From the NCBI GenBank assembly GCA_040218415.1, contig JAVJRN010000076.1, forward strand, positions 1-7,696: 7,696 bases of DNA. Reading direction: 5' to 3'. Both the position numbers and the translations under genes were made by a program. Below, piece by piece: positions 6,001 through 7,696 of the stretch. Under the pieces are notes generated by a model, which saw only the letters and a program-made list of their open reading frames with translations, made no database searches and was not told the DNA's origin. Position 1 is the first letter of the stretch, and the number at the start of each line of letters is the position of its first letter. This stretch comes from JAVJRN01 sp040218415. Its GTDB lineage: Bacteria > Bacteroidota > Bacteroidia > Cytophagales > Cyclobacteriaceae.

Positions 6001-7696
6001 TTGAAGATGCCGCTCCACAATTGATTGAAGCATGGGCAAAAGACATTTTTGCCGGAGCAGCGAATGAAACTGAGCAAAAACTTACTTTCCAGTTGAGCAC
6101 AGACAATGATGCTTTATTTGAAGTATTACCGGCTATCAACTTACTTTCAGGTGATTTGACTTATACTTTGGCAAAAGATGCCAATGGCTTGGCCAACGTG
6201 TCAGTAGTGCTGATGGATGACGGAGGAAAATCCCGCAACGGCTCAGATGCCTCTCAAGAACAAACATTTACTATCAATGTCATTTCTGTAAATGATGCGC
6301 CGAGCTTTACAAATGGTGAAAATGTAGAAGTTCTCGAGGATGCTGGAGTAGTTGCTATTCAGAATTGGGCCAGTAATATCGACAAAGGTGCGTTGAATGA
6401 GTCAGATGAAATACTCGCGTTTGAATTGCTTGTAGAAAATAACGCCATCTTTGAGGTATTGCCATCTATTGATCCGAGAACTGGAAATCTCACTTTTACG
6501 ACAGCCAAAGATGAATCAGGGGAAACCACGGTTTTCATAACCCTGCTTGACAATGGAGGCACTGAGAATGGTGGAAATGACAAGAAAACGGATACTTTCA
6601 CGATCAGTGTCTTATCCGTCAATGATGCACCAACTTTCACCAAAGGTGCCGATCAGGAAGTATTGGAAGATGCTCAAGCACAAATCATCAGTGGATGGGC
6701 TACAGAAATATCTGCGGGTGCGGATAATGAATCATCACAGGAATTGACATTTGCATTGACCACCAATAACGATGCTTTGTTTTCGGAACTACCGTCTATT
6801 GACGCAACTAGCGGTGATTTGACTTATTCTCTCCTACCAGATGCCAATGGTAAGGCCACAGTGACCATCCTTCTTTCAGATAATGGAGGTGTAGCAAATA
6901 CAGGCATTGATATTACTGAGTCTCAAACCTTCGACATTACCGTATTGTCTGTCAATGATGTGCCAGCGTTTGTCAAAGGAGAAGATCAGGAAGTGCTTGA
7001 AGATGCTCAAGCACAAGTCATCACTGGATGGGCTACAGGAATATCTGCTGGTGCGGATAATGAATCATCACAGGAATTGACATTTACATTGACCTCCAAT
7101 AACGATGCTTTGTTTACGGAACTACCATCTATTGACGCAACTAGCGGTGATTTATCCTACACACTCCTACCGAATGCCAATGGTAAGGCCACAGTGGTTG
7201 TCCTGCTTTCAGATAATGGAGGTGTAGCAAATACAGGCATTGATATTACTGAGTCTCAAACCTTCGATATTACTGTATTGTCTGTCAATGATGCACCAAC
7301 CGTCAATAATGCTATTCCAAATAAAGTGATCAATGAAGATGAACTTTTTGAGTTTATGATACCCGCGAATACGTTTATTGATGTGGATCTAAACGATCGA
7401 CTTTCGATCACTGCGAGCATAATAGACGGTTCCCCTTTTCCTGCATGGTTGAATTTTGATAATGCTACAAACACTTTTTCAGGAACGCCAACCAACGATG
7501 ATTTGGGAACGATAGCAATAAGCGTGTCTGCGATAGATCAAAATGCAGAGAGCACCTCCACTGATTTTACGCTGGAAGTCATCAATGTAAATGATGCCCC
7601 AACGGTGGCGAATGCTATACCTGATCAAACCACCAATGAAGATGAAGCTTTTAGCTTCCAGATAGGGAACGATGTTTTTGCCGATGAAGATGCGGG
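1..7696 (+). CDS. Giant multidomain surface/secreted protein (cadherin, VCBS propeller, CARDB, VNDAP repeats), partial at both ends
   Basis: One frame is open across the whole window (first complete codon at base 3, 2,564 codons, two bases left over). Every segment translates into recognisable extracellular beta-sandwich or beta-propeller modules, so the frame is not in doubt. In-frame ATG codons such as the one at 93 lie inside domain strands and are not starts; the true start is upstream and the stop downstream. Established knowledge: proteins combining cadherin, FG-GAP/VCBS, CARDB and VNDAP-type repeats are exported adhesins or surface structural proteins, often in Bacteroidota, where they commonly carry a type IX sorting domain. 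That domain cannot be seen here. The protein is rich in Asp, Asn, Thr and Ser, has no membrane segment in the visible part, no enzyme motif, and no cysteine in my hand translation. Inference: a calcium-stabilised, rod-like adhesin. The specific ligand and role are unknown. Confidence 0.96.
3..491 (+). repeat. Cadherin repeats 1 (partial) and 2, near-identical tandem pair
   Basis: These are bacterial cadherin-type repeats, residues 1-66 (N-terminal part cut off) and 67-163. Repeat 2 carries the canonical calcium-site motifs in order: IPEN near its start, DVDGD, LDFE, and DVNEAP at the junction to the next repeat. Repeat 1 shows LDFE and DVNEVP. The period is exactly 291 bases (97 residues): base 9 aligns with base 300 without gaps through the DVNE codons (189-200 and 480-491). 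Over the 192 aligned bases I count about 29 differences (about 85% identical) in 25 codons, of which 17 are synonymous. Calcium binding at linkers between such repeats makes rigid rods in known cadherins; that function is inferred here. Confidence 0.92.
492..791 (+). repeat. Cadherin repeat 3, partly degenerate calcium motif
   Basis: Residues 164-263, 100 residues long. It keeps INENEQP at the start, FDFET in the middle and DVNERP at the end, the usual cadherin landmarks. The central DxDxxD position, seen as DVDGD in repeat 2 and DEDNGD in repeat 4, reads TGQDASN here, so one acidic calcium ligand appears lost. The DNA is clearly more AT-rich than the propeller region: my count for 601-780 is about 33% GC. 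Confidence 0.88.
792..1091 (+). repeat. Cadherin repeat 4, last of the N-terminal block
   Basis: Residues 264-363. The landmarks are IRENQPAGT, TDEDNGD, LDYEV and an AADNG strand-end motif. The terminal linker reads DASEFP instead of DVNExP, which fits the end of a cadherin array where no further cadherin repeat follows. This module is also AT-rich (about 35% GC counted over 841-1020). Confidence 0.88.
1092..1349 (+). other. Putative Ig (He_PIG-like) domain
   Basis: Residues 364-449, about 86 residues. The pattern is a strand with GYPTPEL, then SPIGLSLS, then LSWTPTSDQIGTHTI, then KAENAEG. The stretch 'P-x-G-L ... L-x-W-T-P ... G-x-H-x-I-x-I-x-A-x-N' is the hallmark of the He_PIG putative Ig family common in bacterial surface proteins. 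It probably acts as a spacer between the cadherin block and the Big_5/propeller block. Confidence 0.75.
1350..1634 (+). other. Big_5 / SbsA-type bacterial Ig-like domain, upstream of propeller
   Basis: Residues 450-544. The signature is SNVARNATLKVLFDPMRID near the start, a strand pair around GDTLRLTS, then FGEEVVVSL, and a closing FFTET. This is the SbsA N-terminal (Big_5) layout: an opening strand with a 'fs.pmd' core, a middle hairpin and an 'F-x-T' close. From knowledge of the family, a Big_5 domain with an 'ARNTxxxVxF' core directly before a VCBS propeller is a frequent arrangement in Cytophagales surface proteins, and it supports the taxonomic guess. Confidence 0.8.
1635..2666 (+). repeat. 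Seven-bladed FG-GAP/VCBS beta-propeller
   Basis: Residues 545-888. Seven calcium-loop motifs of the D-x-[DNS]-x-D-G type occur at residues 572 (DISGDGLEE), 618 (DFDKDGDLD), 666 (DLNEDGLQD), 713 (DVNEDGRMD), 761 (DINQDQHED), 810 (DFNGDGNID) and 859 (DVGNDGSVD). Spacing is 46-49 residues throughout, which is one propeller blade. Each loop from the second on is preceded by a strand turn of the 'G-x-x-P-[YRT]-[GD]' type (for example GNSPYGVAYGD), and later blades show the 'G-D-G-T-G-x-F' phrase of VCBS repeats. Seven blades would close a complete integrin-alpha-like propeller. In blade 5 the loop Gly is replaced by Gln. Known relatives bind calcium and mediate adhesion or carbohydrate contact; no ligand can be named from sequence. 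Confidence 0.92.
2667..2969 (+). other. Big_5 / SbsA-type bacterial Ig-like domain, downstream of propeller
   Basis: Residues 889-989. It opens with SQYPAANQREVRTDSVIRL, continues with FNLPLDIATIDATTF, then GQLTFANDDKTIIFTPDA, and ends with VVFSFTV. This is a near-textbook Big_5 pattern ('P..ga..V..d..I.l.F...ld..ti...tf.v...g..v.g.l.....d.ktl.F.P...'). The domain brackets the propeller together with the related domain at 1350-1634. Confidence 0.85.
2970..3362 (+). other. Unassigned beta-rich domain with DxNxDGD loop
   Basis: Residues 990-1120. I do not recognise a named family with confidence. Visible features are LGYLGEGAF, then VSPTRGT followed by FEFRVLYTNLDGELP, a loop DLNGDGDILDEGEG at residues 1043-1056, and a later VRDGKIYAYRTPLPQGTDI hairpin followed by FTAIDENGG. 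The 'vsP..G....FeFrV.YtD.dG..P' phrase resembles Ig/PKD-like spacers I associate with large archaeal and bacterial surface proteins. The acidic loop resembles the calcium loop of EF-hand or dockerin repeats (D1, N3, D5, G6, D7, I8), but position 12 is Gly rather than Glu, so it is a variant. Confidence 0.5.
3363..3689 (+). other. CARDB-like domain 1
   Basis: Residues 1121-1229. It starts with KPDIILK, continues with PNEDFTVTIDVENDGEA, then FDVVLFVDETAMDTVTI, and closes with AFYAVRIVADLGESVDEVS followed by ELNNVV. The order 'PDl ... p..G..f.v...v.N.G......f.v.l.vdg......' and a final 'e..E.NN' is the CARDB (cell-adhesion-related domain found in bacteria) layout. It is the first of five such modules and is separated from the rest by a carboxypeptidase-regulatory-like domain. 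Confidence 0.82.
3690..4022 (+). other. Carboxypeptidase-regulatory-like (transthyretin-fold) domain
   Basis: Residues 1230-1340. Core phrases are ISGTAKY, then QPVAGAQVLLFLNGDT, then TTNSDGTFVVRT and PGDYVLNAKVTD. 'G.p..Ga.V.l...g......T..dG.f.......G.Y.l...' is the usual CarboxypepD_reg / Big-repeat consensus. The first 30 residues (NNTGVYRAWYNENISG) are less typical and may form a linker or extra strand. It interrupts the CARDB run between modules 1 and 2. Confidence 0.72.
4023..4355 (+). other. CARDB-like domain 2
   Basis: Residues 1341-1451. It begins DLIITAKYEG, continues with GDLVSASYTVHNIGDKAVS, then NVLVYLMSDNQRIDSV, and ends with SFRLDPTNEIPENDEYESN. The N-x-G turn (HNIGD) and terminal 'E.dE.nN'-like motif fit CARDB. 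Its conserved opening Asp-Leu directly follows the preceding domain without a spacer. Confidence 0.78.
4356..4679 (+). other. CARDB-like domain 3
   Basis: Residues 1452-1559. The opening is more divergent (PNLFQSDESVSSDP), followed by EEHFNFYVTNSGLRESG, then FNVQVLIDGQEVYVAQI, a TAGRKVLSWKVD strand and an acidic close EEVDEFEEGDNTGQR. The 'E..E.dN' end and N-x-G turn support CARDB. It is the most acidic close of the five. Confidence 0.75.
4680..5018 (+). other. CARDB-like domain 4
   Basis: Residues 1560-1672. It starts with PDLVALSAFLLNTPLNPAVG, followed by ENVDFTAVFTNNGEVAS, SINGSDYENI and a terminal EELRYDNNVATRAVVV. The start 'pDLv', the 'N.G' turn and 'DNN.a...v.v' end are classic CARDB. 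Confidence 0.82.
5019..5351 (+). other. CARDB-like domain 5, last of the run
   Basis: Residues 1673-1783. It begins DLEVLPGDIMMSDEYAEDGD, then VGISVKTRNNGTLLA, then KIELYFKNDRGQETFI and a close at TPVDYDLSNNRAEKTF. The architecture matches the earlier CARDB modules. It is followed at once by LPPVIHFP, which opens the cadherin-like VNDxP block. Confidence 0.76.
5352..5639 (+). repeat. Cadherin-like repeat (tandem-95 type) ending VNDVP
   Basis: Residues 1784-1879, 96 residues. Landmarks are NILEDESIAFNLDTLVTD, LDAETHLLNIVPFKDFNG, LTVVDDDSESDTDTL and QVTPVNDVP. 'ED...f.l..lv.D ... P..dfnG ... vtD......dt..i.V.pVNDaP' is the common ~95-residue bacterial repeat. It differs in length and sequence from the five ~110-residue repeats that follow, and it acts as the transition module. 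Confidence 0.85.
5640..6632 (+). repeat. VNDAP repeats, units A-C of a five-unit ~110-residue array
   Basis: Three repeats, residues 1880-1989, 1990-2100 and 2101-2210 (330, 333 and 330 bases), each ending at VNDAP (5955-5969, 6288-6302, 6618-6632). The shared plan is: an 'EDA' motif, a Trp-Ala segment (AWAKDI, NWASNI), 'AGA.NE', a strand, 'Nd.LF..lPsI', 'sG.LtyT', 'an..G.a.V...L.DnGG', 'qtF.i.v.sVNDAP'. Unit A lacks the Trp-Ala (QIFTANAGAYNES). This kind of repeat is well known in giant bacterial surface proteins. The units diverge clearly from one another, unlike the next two. Confidence 0.9.
6633..7298 (+). repeat. VNDAP/VNDVP repeat units D and E: recent 333-bp tandem duplication
   Basis: Two direct repeats, 6633-6965 and 6966-7298, both exactly 333 bases (111 residues; residues 2211-2321 and 2322-2432) and alignable with no gap. 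By hand I count about 36 differences (about 89% nucleotide identity) and 15 amino-acid changes (about 86% identity). A run of 62 bases is fully identical (6873-6934 against 7206-7267), covering DNGGVANTGIDITESQTF. Both units keep EDAQAQ, GWAT, ISAGADNESSQELTF, NNDALF and ELPSIDATSGDL. They are much closer to each other than to units A-C, so the pair arose by a later duplication. Confidence 0.95.
7299..7696 (+). repeat. Dystroglycan/CADG-type cadherin-like repeats, one complete and one cut by the edge
   Basis: The complete unit spans residues 2433-2533 (101 residues) and ends at VNDAP (7587-7601). It contains INEDELFEFMIPANTFIDVD, then PAWLNFDNATNTFSGTPTNDD and SAIDQNAESTSTDFTLEV. 'P.WL.fd..t.tfsGtP...d.g...i.v.a.D' is the CADG / He_PIG signature. 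The next unit opens at 7602 with the same phrase (NAIPDQTTNEDEAFSFQI against NAIPNKVINEDELFEFMI) and runs off the window, so a further repeat series probably continues downstream. Confidence 0.9.

Noticed and set aside
6547..6747. A 66-codon + strand frame within the VNDAP repeats
   Set aside because: It is out of frame with a clearly repeated protein-coding array and has no recognisable product.
5640..7298. Regularly spaced ~330-base repeats as a CRISPR-like or non-coding satellite array
   Set aside because: The period is a multiple of three, the frame is conserved, and the units are known extracellular protein repeats.
1..7696. A previously undescribed multi-gene system
   Set aside because: Only one gene is present and nearly all its modules belong to recognisable adhesin-type families. 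Any system-level novelty would have to be in the flanking sequence.

Overview
The window is the interior of one very large protein-coding gene on the + strand. Reading frame 3 (first whole codon at base 3) stays open to the last base: 2,564 complete codons with no stop, no frameshift and no credible start. Both ends of the gene lie outside the window. There is no intergenic DNA, and I found no RNA gene, mobile element, CRISPR array, promoter or terminator. Because the first codon falls at base 3, residue number in this fragment equals the first base of the codon divided by 3.

The protein is a mosaic of extracellular all-beta modules. In order: four cadherin repeats (3-1091); a putative Ig (He_PIG-like) domain (1092-1349); an SbsA/Big_5-type Ig-like domain (1350-1634); a seven-bladed FG-GAP/VCBS beta-propeller (1635-2666); a second Big_5-type domain (2667-2969); an unassigned beta-rich domain with a DxNxDGD loop (2970-3362); a CARDB-like module (3363-3689); a carboxypeptidase-regulatory-like domain (3690-4022); four more CARDB-like modules (4023-5351); a cadherin-like repeat ending VNDVP (5352-5639); five ~110-residue repeats ending VNDAP or VNDVP (5640-7298); and the start of a dystroglycan/CADG-type cadherin-like series (7299 to the edge).

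The organism is most likely a Bacteroidota member, probably a marine or environmental Cytophagales-type bacterium. This rests on the Big_5/VCBS-propeller/Big_5 arrangement, the CARDB and VNDAP repeat style, the moderate GC content and the acidic Asp/Asn-rich protein. It is inference, with no phylogenetic marker in the window. In that group such proteins usually reach the surface through the type IX secretion system, but the signal peptide and C-terminal sorting domain that would show this are outside the window.

The likely role is a giant secreted or cell-surface, calcium-stabilised adhesin or structural filament. No catalytic domain is visible. I see no undescribed multi-gene system here. 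The points worth a second look are the internal architecture, two generations of internal tandem duplication, a strong GC change between modules, the apparent lack of cysteine, and one domain I could not assign.
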